DNA from: Sitta carolinensis
Taxonomy: Eukaryota; Chordata; Aves; Passeriformes; Sittidae
Direction of reading: 5' to 3'
NCBI GenBank assembly: GCA_032173965.1
Contig: CM063284.1
Location: 63,672,863 to 63,736,862 of the forward strand
Length of the DNA: 64,000 bases
The notes under the pieces are model-generated. The model was given only the letters and a program-made list of their open reading frames with translations. It did not search any database and was not told the origin of the DNA. The number at the start of each line of letters is the position of its first letter. Position 1 is the first letter of the stretch. Positions 51,291-64,000 of this stretch are shown here, in pieces. A program made the translations under genes and the position numbers.

Positions 51291-54200
51291 CTTTTGGCTC
51301 AAATCAATAGGATGATCTCAATTGAAGTCCAGGGGAGTGGAACAACTGAGAAAGAGATTAAGGATATCTTCCAAGGCAAAAGGAAGATCTCTGCAGAGCA
51401 GAGCAGAAAGGGTTATGGCTGGACCACAGTTTGTGACCCCAGCGAAAGCCTATGATACAGCATATACTAAAATAATATCTGAAATTATTTTTCCTCAGGA
51501 AGTGATGGGGAAAATAGAGGGAATAACTTGTCACATTTAAAGAAGAATTAAAACACTCCACAGAAGTAGTGCTTCACATAGCAAAATAAGCAAATATATA
51601 AAAGGAAAATGTTCCTGCTCTTCCTGCTCTTTACACAGGAAGAAATTCTAGGTGAAAATATGTCAAAGATTTTTCTCTCCTTTTTTTATCTGCAGGGTTG
51701 TGTCAGGTTCTGTTGGCAAAACAGAGTGCATATTAGTGTACACTTATAGACCTGTTTTATAAGATGTTCCCCACACACTGCCACATCTGTTTTGTTTGGC
51801 ATAAGGTGTTTCACCAGAAAGTGTCGTGGTTTGTTTTTGATGTAGAGTAAGAACGTTTGCATAGAGGTTGGCTTTGATCTAAGAGAGACCATCTGCAAAG
51901 TCTCACATGAAAATTGGGGTAGCAACAAGATAAGTGGGCGAAAGCTGAGCAAATACAGATATCAATCCATAATAATGGAATTAGTGTGCTATAATTAGCA
52001 AACGCCACAACATATATAGAAATTCCCTGAGGTACTGGTCTTCACTGGTAATTCTGTCCAACAGAGAAGGGCTGCAAGTAGTCACTGGGAAAGCTGTACA
52101 ACTTGTGCCTAACCCAGTTTTCCTGCACAAGCAGTCTGAGGGTTGTGCTCTGCTAGGCAACTTGTACTGAAAGACACCTGGAACAGAAAGTTTAAGGGAA
52201 TTTGTGACACTGAAATATAAAGTCTGTCCTATGAGAAATGGCCATGGATAGTTCAAGAAGGTTAGAAACACTCCCCTCTTACAATTGTATCAAACCCAAT
52301 CAAACCCAGAGGCTGATAATTTACTTGTCACCAAACTGATAGACATGCATGAATGAATCAACGAGGAGCCTGTGACCTCAGTTTCTGGAGGTAAAATATC
52401 TTACAAAAAGCCAATAAAGGACACAAAACACTGAGCCTGAATTCTTAAGTAAATATGGTACATGTATCACTGTGTCTGCTGACTCCTAATCCAATAACTT
52501 TTGAAACCATGGACCAGTCTGAGCTAAGTCTGACAGAGAGGCAGCTGTCTCAAAGACACCAAATTATTATATAAGCTTTGGGAAACTGGATACCTGTGCA
52601 AAGAAGAGAGACAGTATCAATCTCTCCAGTGAGGAAATATTGCAGCACAAACTCAGCCTGTATTAGACACCAGAGAAAACACAAGAGGGACATAATGAAT
52701 GCTCCAGTAAAAGGAAAAGCTTCAGTGAGAGGCAACAAGTTATTAAGCAGCTACAAGACAATTCCATAGGCTTTTTGATGCTCATGGAAATAGTTGTTAT
52801 TTATGGGAGGCCAGCACTCACTGAGACTTTCCTTTAATGACTTCCTGACATAGCTAAAAGCACCTTAATAAACAGATTTTTTTTCACTTACTTATATATA
52901 ATTTGCAAAGAGAATACAAAACTGGGAGTGCTTTGATGTTAAAAAACCCCATCAGACCAAAACTAAACCTCAACCTTTTTGAACATCTAAAAAGGGGTAG
53001 CAGAACAGGGTTGAGGGGTGTGTTACCTACATGGTAACAGCTTAAAAAGGGAAATGGGTTCTTAGAAAGTGTAGGGTTTGACTCACAGAGTTCCTGCTGA
53101 GATTGAGTTCTCACAATAGTAATTAAACTAATGCACATAACAATATATTTTCAGTTGCCATCTAATTGGAAGACCTCCGTAATAAGAGCAAGACAATTCT
53201 AAAAGGCACAGGGTTAGTGATTCTGAAGACACTATGGGGAAAACAAAACTTCCAAAAACTATCTGGAGGTCATTTAGGGATTTAAAAATCTATGGGAAAA
53301 GACAGCTTCTTCTCTACTGGCCTTAAATGAACGTTGACATTAAAGTAGTTGTTAGAGCTCTGTGAAAAATACAGAGCAAGTCAAGTGAAAGAGTCCATGT
53401 TGATGGCACATGAAAAATAGCTTTCCTCAAGCAAGAGGTACACTCCTGTGCTCTTTCATGGGCCTCTCAGTCTACTTTTTTTCTGGTTTCGTTTACTCTT
53501 CTCTTCAGTCAAAAATATTAATTAATATAAAGATGATCCTCTTCATAGATAGGATTTCTGAACATGTAAGATCTTCTGCAGAAACAGGGAAATGGCATTT
53601 CCTGTGCTGAAAGTTTGAGTTATGCATGTAGTCTTTCGTAGCTACAGGTCTTTCTTTTTTTTTCAATTTTTGTGAGAGCTACCAGGTGCAAACAATATTT
53701 TAGCCAAGTGAATCTGCAAACACATGCTGTGTAATGCATGTTGAACAAAATTTTGGAAATTGCCATGAATTGTCATTCCTCAAAAACTTTTTTATCTCAT
53801 TAGAAGAATTTGTATAAAATTGGAAGAGTGGGGGGAATCATAAACCAGACATTTTCTCTTTAACCTTGGCCTACATAATTACGATGGGGTTTACAGAGGA
53901 CAGGCTCTGACTTTAATGATTTGCACAACTCACTTAGACTACAACAAAACACATTGTAATTCTTTCAGAAAAATACAGTTTTCCCACAAAAATTGCAGAT
54001 ACAATAACTGTCTATGAAAATTATTGTTTTTCTTGCCAAGTTGTAGACACACAAAGTAGCCTCTGAGAATAGGGATAATTTTTCTGACTTCTACTGATGC
54101 TGCATCTATTTTATAGAAAACTACAATTTGCTTTTTGTTCTCTTCATAGTCAACTGGAAATCCACCATAACTTTAAGATATTTTCATACAGGACGCCCAT

Positions 54201-57200
54201 TTTTGCATATCCTGTCCATCTTCTGAGAAATGTGAATAGATGTTTTTTGTTTTGTTTGTAAAATTAAAAATACAATTCTGGGACACTTTTCTTGGGTTGC
54301 TCTTTAAAGTCTGACCAATGCTTTCATTTGCGACACCAGAGGTTATCAGGATATTTTGCTTTCTACAGATAGGCATTCTCACTCACCAAGCATGAAATCA
54401 AATTAAAAAGAAGGCAAATGCAGAAAAAAATAAATTCAAAGTATCTTTTAAGTTGTTGATGATCCTGAATCAAGAGGTTATATTGTCTGTGAAGCACTGC
54501 ATTCAATTATGTGTTTTGTGGTTACTGTAAGAGCTCTCCCCAAAGAGTTTCCAGATACATTTTTCATATAGTTTTCTTCATATTTTAAATTTTATCCCCT
54601 TTCTTTCTCCAGTCTTTCACGACCAAAGAAAAACAAATTCTAATTATCTTCTTTCATTATCAAGGACATAACTTTTTCATTGTATTTCTTCCTATACCTA
54701 ATCTTACGTTATTTTTCTGTTATGTCTGTTTTTCTCTCCTTTGCACTGCCTTGATTCCCCAGATCATTAGCTCATTACTGAGTGCTTAAGCTATTTCCCA
54801 ATTTCTCAAATTGCACCAGGCAAACGACCTCTTTCTCCTCCTATGAAATGCACTTCCCTGAGCCTTCATGGGTTTTTTCTCTTTGCTGATGTCCTTTCCA
54901 TGCTCCACAGTAGACACCTCCTGTACCAGGGAAGCATGGCAGTGCCCTTCAGCTGCAGATGTGTCAGCTGAAGCATTTCACATATATCAACTATGTATCC
55001 TTAAACATGTATGACATTTGTGACTTCTATTTGGATTATTTACTATACTAGTTTAATCAAACAACTTATCAAATTATTTCTACCAACTGTTAGCAGTTTC
55101 ATTATCTGCTGTAAAAGCAACCACAGCTAACTTTGGGGGTGGAGGTGGGGGTGTTCTATGAATAAAATAGCTTTCTTCATGAGCTTATTAAAAACATTTG
55201 CAATAAGCAGTCTACCTACCAGATCACAGCTTTGAGAAAATGATGACTGTTTTTCCTTGGCATTCGAGAATACACTGAGCAAATGTCAGTTTGAGGAGCT
55301 GATTCAGGCGAACAAATTCATTCACAGTGAGTATCATGAGCTTTGCCTCTTGTCTAACAAGTTCCTGATCGTGCTAAAAACGTGTCATGTAACTGTGAGA
55401 CAAATGTGTCAGAAAATCAATTGTCACACTTCATCCATTTCTTGAAACTGGCCACGTTTTCATTGAGCTCATTAAACAATTGGTATCACCCTTTGGAGTA
55501 ACAATTACAATGCAAGACAAGTAACTTCTCACACTCGGTAATAATCAAGGTACATGTGCAAGTGTATAGCTATATATAAGTATACCTACACCTGTCTATA
55601 TATCTTTAGCAGGAACTGATATTTTGTCTTTACCTAAATAACAAGATATCTTTTTTCCCCTTCTTTTTTTTCTTTTCCTACTCTCTCCACGCCCCACCCT
55701 TCCCCCTTAACTGTGCTGTCTTTGGTCTAAGTACACAGGCAAAAAGCTAATCTGTGAGCAAATATCCCTTCAGGATTTGAAAGAAGCCATTACCTAATCC
55801 ATACCTCATTGCAGAAAAACACTATGTGCTGCCAGTGTGGCAGAATTCTGTGTCACTTGGATCTTCCCTTATCTGTAGAAGTGATAAGTACTGGATCTGT
55901 CAAGTGACAAAATCATTGGCTGTGACCTAAATTCTCCCTAAAACATGGTATGGAGAGAGAACCCACACACGCTGCATTAACTTCACAGTCCTATTCTATC
56001 TACAGTTGCTTGCCATGACCTTTCTTAGGAAAGGATAAGCACATTCACAGAAAAGAATAATCACCTCTGTAAAAGGTTTGTTTTCCCATTTTATGGCAGA
56101 GTTGAAAGATTCTGACTTATCTTAATATTTGTATTTCCACTTAACTGGAATTACCACAACTTGGTATCTGTTCCTCTTCTATTCACAAAAAATTCCATGC
56201 AGGCTTCAAGCCCTAAAAAGGAACTTTAGATAGGTTGTCGGATTAGACTTCTGCTTTTGTTGAAAATAATGAGCAACATTTGAAAATAATGAAAGTATTA
56301 ATCCCTCCAATTAGTTTATGAACTCTTTACTGTGATCATGAGAGCTGTAGACCCTAAACTCTTTTCTAATTATGAAATGAGAACACTGAAGCTACTGAGA
56401 TACTCTAGTTCGAAGAGATTGTAAGAGAAAAAATGACTAACAGTGGTGAGTTATGTTGTTTCTAAGAGCAACCAGCTTTGCTTCTGTTTTGTTGGCAATC
56501 TTGTTGGCTGACATTTCGAACAAAACGTAATTGTTTTGACTGCAAATACTTGCAATTGAAAGATAATAGTCCATGAAAATGCCTTCCTGAAAAATATGCT
56601 TATAAAATTGTGCAATTGGAGTGCTTTTGTGCTCATGTGCCTTTGTTTCAGACATTCAATGGCTAAATACTGGGACATTAATTCCTAGAGACTGGGGTTT
56701 TTTTGAGTAAATCAATTGATTGCTATCAAATGCTATCTTCTCAAACAAGCTGTTTTAATAATAAGACTTGGGGGACACAATATTTAGCAGCAAACAGTAT
56801 TCCTCGATGGTACCAGAAGACGGCTATATGTTAACCCAGGTATTTCTTATCTAGCCTTTTTAGGCTATAAGCAAATTTTGTATTCAATTGCTTAAAAAAA
56901 TGGTGTGAATTATACAAGTATATAAGGGCATGGACTAAAATAATATAATAAAATATTTTGAAGATACTAAACATAAAAAAAAAATCCTGCTAGGTTAAAG
57001 AAAATTCTTACATTTCTGTAAATTCTAAGTGAAATAAAAATTAATAAATTGATAATGGCAATTTTTTTTCCCTCAGAATTAGCATTTTAATGTGGCCAGG
57101 GGAATATGCACTGTTAAATTTTTGACATAAAATGGCCACTTCCCTTTCTGACTTTTTGCAAATGATTCATAGATTAGTTTATTTTTAAAAACTTGATGTA

Positions 57201-59861
57201 ACACTTTTGATCTCCCCATGGGTTCATAAAATCTGATAAGAAGCTCTAAAATCAGAAGGACAGACCATTACTACAGGAAAGTAGAATTAGAAATCACTCT
57301 TTTTGTCTAATTAAAATTCTGGAGGAATTCACCTGACATAATTCCAGTTTCTGGAATCAAATTACTAGTGTGACATCATCTGAACTCTGTGTACTCTCAG
57401 AAGTCTAAATTTTCCAATCATAAAAGGAGAATATAATTTCTTGGTTTTGTAGTAAAATACCACTGCTATTAATAATTTTATTAGCTTAAGCTCAGTCAGT
57501 GTGGTGGAGTTAATGTTTATGTAAAATATCACACTAAGATTGTTTGATGGTCAAAAATGCAACAAAGAAAAGAAAAAGAGGCAATGAGAGGACATTTTTT
57601 GTAAACCATTTGAAATTATTATAGTTTAGTTTATTGAATAGTTACTGAATTCTCAAAGACATGAATTCAGAATTTTAAAAAATGTTACAATTAAAACTAT
57701 CTTTGTCATTAGTATTCATTTTGCTTGTGTATGTGTCCTATCATTCTGATTGCCCAAACAGATACTTAAAAACTGAGAATGGATCTGAGCTCAGGGTATG
57801 CAGGGTCTGTGAAAAAAGGAAAATGTACATGGATCAAAAATCAACCAAAAAAAAAAAAAAAGTTGAAAGAAAACAAAGGAAAGAAAACCAGAAAAAGAAG
57901 AATTTATTATGAGAGTTTGCATTATTTTACTGTTTTATCCATTATCATATCAAGCTTTAATGACATAATTAGGTTTGGTTGAAATTTTCTGCCAGTGATG
58001 ATATTTTCCATTTTCTTCAGACAAAAAACTGATTGGTTTGCAGGAGAGAAACAATGAAAATGAGTACAGGCAAAGTTAGGTCAAATGCACTGATCAACTC
58101 AACTAAAAATAGATAAATATGTATTTGTCAAGTCTCTTTTTTAGGTGTTATTTGTAATAAAAGTGCATTACAAAAGTTACATTGATTGATGGAGAGAGTT
58201 AAAAACAGAAGAGTTATACTACAAGATTTATTACATCAATTCTTTGACAGGTCTGATACAGCAGAATAAAAAGTCTCTTTAAAGGGTTTTTTATTATCAT
58301 TATACTCTTTTCTATTTTGTGGAACTGACTGTTATTATGACAATGTAAAACCTTCTGAGATACATGTAAATTTTTTTTATATTGTGGTTATCAGTTATTT
58401 GACACACAGGAAAATAGCTATTATAGAAGTCTTTCTTCATATTTTAATCTGTTCAAAGTCTAACTCATTTACTGTATGTCTTGGCAGTTCTGAAGGTGGT
58501 GTGGGGAAGGGCAAACAGCTTTAATATATGAGCTTATAGTGAAAGTAGTAGGAACAAACGTTGGTGAGAATTTAATTTGTGAAAGCTTTGATTCCAGACC
58601 GCAAGGGCACATTTTAACAATCTGAAAATAATCAATGATGACTCCATTTTAAAAGCACTAAAGGAAGTAAAATGCTCAGAAATGGAATCAATGACCCAGA
58701 AAACAAGCTCAAATTCAGAGGTGATTTGATGTTTGGAGCTTCTGAAAAAGTGTAGGCTGAGGAATTTCTTTCTAATAGCAATTATAAAATAATTAGTTTT
58801 TAAACTGAGTTAATAGATTTCATGAGCAGTTGATATATGTCCCAGCAAGAAAAGCATTTCTACAATAAGTCTGGTCTCCAACTGGGAAAGTTTTGGAGTA
58901 TGAAATGCAATCCAAGACAAAATTATTTATCTAATACAAAAAAAAGTCCCTGAATTACAAATCAGAGGAAGCTGGGAGAGGATTATGGGGATTACTAAGA
59001 AGAATTTCTTCTTATACTCTTTGATATAACATGAGCTATTTGTCTTGGGCTCTTTACAGCATATAGACATCAATAAGCACCTCTTGTATGTTACACCCAT
59101 CATCTGCCACTGGACAAAATTCCCAAGAAACAGGATTTGGGGCTGTGTGAATCCTTGGTCTGATCTAGCAGGATAGCTGTTATGTTTGTAAAATGTCCTA
59201 GACCAGTTTCATCAAAAGTCCTGGGGATGACCACCAAATAATGCTTTGTAAAACAATCAGCCTTTTAGCTGCACGGACAATCTCGGCACTTTATTCTGTA
59301 TTCATTATTTGGTAAAGGAGAACCAGCATTATGGGAATGTCAATCACTGACACACTCTTTCTCCCATAGAAGCTGATTATGCACCATGGACAGTGTGGAG
59401 TGAAATTTTTTAAAAATATCATGAAAATATTTTTCAAAATGTTCAGGCAAAGGCATGATGTATGTGCAAACACTAAAAGAATATTTTACCTAGGGAAAAA
59501 AATGTTTGTGTGTTTATGACTGGATTATGGTGTTTACCCTAAGCAATCATCACTGTCAGAACAGCTTCTCAGTTTTATGCTTCTCTCCATGCTTCAGTCA
59601 GAAAATCATCATCCACGTGAGTGATGCACATTTGCAATATGACCAACAGTCTTGACAGTGACAAGAAGGAAGACAGACACTGCTGTAGTGTTCATGCACA
59701 AAACAATTATACCCAGGGAGGAGACAGCAGAAGAGACTGACTACAATCATATGATCCTGCTCAGTTTCATTTCAAATCATCCTAAACTGCATTTGTGCTG
59801 ACCTGGTCTATGGTTACTGAAGTTGGTGCAGAATACAAAGAGACAGTCAGAAAATGTAACA

Positions 59862-59862
<1 letters not shown>
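51291..59862. other. 8.6 kb AT-rich unique noncoding DNA
   Basis: No gene, RNA gene or mobile element recognised. It includes a G-rich patch at 55135-55151 (G5-T-G2-A-G2-T-G5) and an A15 run at 57847-57861. The block at about 55230-55565 is rich in SOX-, homeodomain- and E-box-like motifs and looks like a candidate conserved noncoding element (see findings). Confidence 0.5.

Positions 59863-59904
<42 letters not shown>
59863..59904 (+). repeat. A42 homopolymer
   Basis: Forty-two consecutive A. An AATACA hexamer, a known weak poly(A)-signal variant, begins at 59832, about 30 bases upstream. The tract may be the tail of an old retrocopy or a simple mononucleotide expansion. I found no target-site duplication and recognise no parent transcript. 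Confidence 0.95.
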
Positions 59905-59907
<3 letters not shown>

Positions 59908-60035
59908 GGACTAAAATAGCAATGACATGATACGTGCTTTTCAGTGCATTTCTCTAAGGATTTGTGTTAGTGGAAAATACCTATTTCAGCAGCCTGAGAG
60001 AGGCAAGACTGCTGCCACTCCACATCCCCAGATCC

Positions 60036-60808
60036 AACCTGTAACGAGGCTGAACATGTATTCCCAGCTGACGCACACAGAGTGCATCCATACAGCACAA
60101 AATACACATAATAATATACACTGCTGGCCTTACAGATCACATAAAGACACACACAGCAACACTGACAGCACCACCAGCCTCATCCTGCTGTCTACTCTAG
60201 CCGAGGAGGATGGAGGTCCTTAAGTGGCAATATATATACACAGCTACAAGGTGGAGTCTTCCAGCAGAAGGCCTTGGTGTGTCCAGCAGCTGCTCCTGGA
60301 TCCTGGTCTCCCCAGTTACTGCTACTGGACACACAAGCTCTCAAAGCCACAGCCCCACTCCTGCTGCTGTGACAGACCCTCTTCACACAGATGAACCCTT
60401 TTATTCCCTTGTTCCACACTTGTTAGTGACCCAATCTCTTAAACCCCTACTTGGCCCTGATTTTGGTTTTTCCTCTGAATACCCATGATAAATTCTGTGC
60501 AATCCCCAAAAGTTCTTGCCCCGCATCATGTTATGTGTCCCACACCTCCAGCTAGCACGTCCCCTTAGTAACCTGGAAAGCTGCTCCCCATCACACATAG
60601 ATGGATTGATAGATTTCATACCTGGAGTTTCTTCTGGGCCAGCCCTGGAAGGGGACCAGAGAGGGTCTCTTTTCCCCTTAGTCCTTACTTTGCTTTCCTA
60701 TCTGCCATTGTCCCTGTGCTCCTTTGGGCTTGCAAAGATGGGTCTTTCATGACTCTCCTGTGGTGGCTGTGGTGTTAACCAATCAATCTGTCAGTAGCCT
60801 AACAAACC
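60036..60808 (-). mobile_element. Probable solo endogenous-retrovirus LTR with 4-bp duplication
   Basis: The segment 60040-60804 (765 bp) begins TGTAACG and ends CCTAACA. These are TG...CA termini forming an imperfect inverted repeat (TGTAACG against TGTTAGG). It is flanked by the same four bases, AACC, at 60036-60039 and 60805-60808, as an integrase target-site duplication would be. On the minus strand a GGAATAAAAGGG box (plus 60395-60406) lies about 400 bases into the element, where a U3 TATA box or poly(A) signal is expected; orientation is inferred from this. No gag, pol or env sequence is recognisable on either side, so it would be a solo LTR left by recombination. A 4-bp match can occur by chance, so the call is moderate. 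Confidence 0.45.
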
Positions 60809-63800
60809 ATGTCTTTAAACCTACTAAATATCTTTTATTTAAGCCAAAGTTCGACAACAACAAATAAGAAGAGAAAAGCATATACAAAGTACAAGAGTAG
60901 GAAAACAGAAATCCAGAATCTACATCATCATACTGCTTGTGCTTGTTATATACAATGGGATTCCAATTAGAAATATTTTCTCATGCACCCATTCATTCTT
61001 GCTAGTACAAAAGATACCACACACCACCAGCACTGTGAGAAGTCTGTTGGTGCTTAGCATTCCTAGAGAGGGGCAGGCCTCTTCTATGCAGGGCTACAGA
61101 AGCTCATCATTTGTCTGGGCTATTGTCTCCCTGAGTAAGCAGAGCACACCTTTGGCACCAGGAGCTGAGGTAATGCAGCACTTCATTCATGCCTTTAATG
61201 TGGCTGCCACAAATGAAGAGCAAAGATAAACGATAGGAACTTCTAAATATTTGATGAAGCCTCATCCTGAGCACTGGTAGCAACTGAGCATTTTAAACCT
61301 CTTACCCTAACATTGTGTCAGTAAAATATCCTGAAATTGATCAGAGTCAATACCATGGGCAACAAGCAACAACTGAGGATCTTTTCTAGGGCCTTGCATA
61401 AACATCTGGGTAAAGAGACCACAGCTACACTACTGAATTCCTCACAAGATCGAGTACCATGACAATGTTGGAGGAAACTACCTGGAAAGCCTTGAGAATA
61501 AAAATCTGTACAAGAGGCATGAGTGTTCTTTGGAAACTATGGTCAATCTTCTCATGATGGGACCTAAATTCAAAGGTCTGGAAATTATTATTTCTCTTCT
61601 CCTAGCAAATAGACTTTTCACAGGATTTCCATTCAAATGTCAAAGACAAGGAGGCGCGATAACTAACTGAAGCAGGATGTGACAAAGAATTAACCTTGTA
61701 GATAGTTTACATCTAGGAAAACTTATCAACCAGTGTTAGGCAAAGAAATGTAAGTATATAAATGTATATAAGGTGAATCCCTTATGCTCAAACTGACACC
61801 ATAGCAAAAGGCTGACCCACCATAGAGATCTATGTCATACAGCACACATCATTTTGTGAAATACAGCACTGAGATGACATGTTGATAAACATTGCTCTTT
61901 TATGATACACAAAAGGTGAAAATCCATACTATGAGGAGTTTGACAGTGTAGCTTACTGAGTGCTGATAATTCATCAAAGACACCAGGCAGAAGACTGTAG
62001 GATATTTCAGCTTTTTCTCTCAGACAGAGCGCAAAGGGTTGCAGCGGGCGCTTATCACACGAGCTGTCCTCTGTTTGCAAATGCAGGGCTTGGTCCTTTA
62101 CTCTCTCCTGTACAGCATGAATAAAATATCACAGAGAGACTGCAAAATTAAATTTATTTCTGGGACAGTGGTGTCCAGATGACACCCTCGAAAAGAAATG
62201 TTGTTTTACACAGGGCTTAACCAATCTACGCAATTTACTGCTGCAAGCTATTTTTGTGGCGTACAGTTTAGCAGATTTCAAAGCAGGATAACACTTTTAC
62301 AGACATAATAAGAACACCTGCATTTACATTAAGTCAGATAAAAGGAAAACACAGGATGGATATTAATACATATAGAAGGGGTAAGTTTCTCTTTGTCTGG
62401 ACAACGCCCAGCATAAAGTGAACTGATTTCTACTATACAAGAAAAATGGATAAAACAGTAAAGGCTAATCTATCAGGTATAGGCCTGTTTAGTGTTAGAG
62501 AAAATATAAAAGTACATTATTGTCTCACAATTATTTTTGCACCTTTTTTTTGCACCTTCCTCTGTAACATCTGATATGAGCTACTGTCAGGGAGAGGATA
62601 TCAGAATACTAATGTCATGAGTCATTGTGGCAGTTTTGGTGTTTCTTCTTCATAACACATCTAGCATTTTGATTATGACAGAAATATCAAAACCACACAA
62701 AATATCACAACACCACAATATATAGAAGTAAAACTAAAATAGAACTAAAATCTAGTTTCCTGCATCCACTCCAGCATAAAATAAACAAGAAGTGGGAACT
62801 ACAGGCTTTTTCCCATACTAAAATATTTTGTAATTTTCTCGTTAGTAGCTAATCCCCTTATAATTAAGTCTCTCCCCAAGAGTTTGGGTTTTTACCACCA
62901 GAAGATCACAGAGTTAAGATGCAATTAATTTTGCAATTTTGTTCACCTTTTTCAACCCTCCACTTTATGAGTCTGTACTCTTTAAAACTGTAAATTCTTC
63001 AAATTAAACACTCTAGACCTGAGCATGAAAACCTGAGCTAGAAAGCGTGCAGGTGAAATATAGCACCACTCAAGTTTGATATCTCTTGTCCTGACTCTTC
63101 TTCATCTCCTACTGTTCTGACTGGTTCAGAACTGAGAGGTCTCCTAGAGTTCACATGAACAAAATGGATTGAGCTCCATATACTATGTGTGCAAGAGTTC
63201 CCAGCAGAATAAGCATCTGATCTGAGCATTTTTTAATTAAAACCTGAAAATACTAACAACCCTGACAAGCATAGCAGGAAGTGTGAAACAGAAGCAAGTG
63301 ACCCATACACATGGGAACAAGCTAATATTCAGCCTTGTGGTGACCTTGCATTAGTGCTGTGGTTTGTTCTTCTTCCTATTACTCTTCACCATTTCCTCTC
63401 ATAGCTCTTCTCCTGACAGTCTACTTGTTCCTCACCACTGCACTGCTCAGTACATCTTTGATCTGCGCTTCTCTAAGGCAACACACAGAGCGTGCATTTT
63501 GCACTTAGTCCTGCCTGATGTTTCAATTTACATTGTTAAAGTGGCCATAAACTACTTTATGCACCTTGGGTGTGCTTGACAAACACATACTACCAAGGGC
63601 TTGCCTGGTGAAGGTGTTCTTCCCCTGGTCAGGAATCACCTACGAGGTTCATATCTACAGAGTTCAATGAGTGTAAAATCTCCACCATCCCTTGGCAGGC
63701 TGGTGCATAGAGGCTGTGACAGGGTCCCAGATGTGAACCATGAAGAAACAGTCGTTCTTCACATTTCCATCTTTTCCTCGGTTTTGCATTCTGCATAACA

Positions 63801-63892
63801 GAGTTGAGGAGGCCAAAGAGGGTACGGGAGTGAGAGTGTCAATTTGGATTTTGTCTTTCCTTTGAGAAAAAGGAGTGTTTGAAAGCTGAGAC
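60809..63892. other. Unique noncoding DNA
   Basis: No gene recognised. Open frames are at most 96 codons and show no domains. Confidence 0.5.
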
Positions 63893-64000
63893 ATGAGCTA
63901 GGACTCAGGGGGACCTTATCACTTTCTACAATGACCTGAAAGGAGGGTGTAGCCAGGCGGGAAGCAGCCTTTTCTGCCAGGCAACCAGCAACAGGACAAG
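63893..64000 (+). mobile_element. CR1 LINE, cut by the window end
   Basis: GGACTCAGGGGGACCTTATC, then CACTTTCTACAATGACCTGA, AAGGAGGGTGTAGCC and CAGGCAACCAGCAACAGGAC, matches the CR1 ORF2 segment that also starts the copy at 13626 (GGCTCAGTGGGGTCCTTAT...). The element continues beyond the window, so its 3' end and state cannot be judged. Confidence 0.9.

Noticed and set aside
51252..51540. Two plus-strand frames following the CR1 copy at 50.9 kb
   Set aside because: They begin inside the antisense strand of CR1 and continue into unique AT-rich DNA with no domain.
56070..56110. Possible third MIR (TTTTCCCATTTTATGGCAGA)
   Set aside because: Only about 15 bases resemble MIR and the expected AAACTGAGG core does not follow.

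Overview
The window looks like avian nuclear DNA. It carries copies of the CR1 (chicken repeat 1) LINE family in both orientations. Several end in the ATTCTATGAT-type 3' terminus typical of CR1, and several keep decayed pieces of CR1 ORF2 or ORF1. Two MIR SINE relics, which are old amniote repeats, fit the same picture. The base composition is AT-rich. There are no closely packed genes, operons, rRNA or CRISPR arrays, so this is not bacterial or phage DNA. I cannot name the species. A songbird or another neoavian bird is plausible, but that is inference.

I recognise no host protein-coding gene in the 64 kb, so the window is most likely intergenic or inside a very large intron. Most open frames are 60-110 codons, carry no recognisable domain and overlap one another, as expected by chance in AT-rich DNA. 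The longest, on the minus strand at 45619-46275, lies opposite a purine-rich tract, and that composition removes stop codons.

Layout. 1-13.6 kb: unique sequence with one CR1 tail at 2.08 kb. 13.6-18 kb: a CR1 ORF2 tail at 13.63 kb, an AATAAG repeat, and a rare CR1 5' (ORF1) fragment at 17.65 kb. 18-30.6 kb: mostly unique, with a T28 run, a GC-richer segment near 21.3 kb, a short CR1 end near 22.0 kb and a MIR relic at 25.5 kb. 30.6-30.9 kb: a 276-bp GGAT tetranucleotide array. 31-46 kb: unique DNA with a canonical G-quadruplex motif at 36.72 kb, two CR1 copies of different type at 39.9 and 41.4 kb, and a MIR relic at 44.8 kb. 46.6-51.3 kb: two more CR1 copies in opposite orientation. 51.3-59.8 kb: unique AT-rich DNA with blocks that look like conserved noncoding elements. 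59.8-60.8 kb: an A42 run, then a probable solo endogenous-retrovirus LTR bounded by a 4-bp target-site duplication. The window ends inside another CR1 copy.

I found no convincing new biological system. The best leads are the solo LTR with its duplication, the CR1 ORF1 remnant, a few small candidate exons with good splice signals, the minus-strand G-quadruplex motif, and blocks that could be conserved enhancers. Most of these need a cross-species alignment or RNA-seq to settle.
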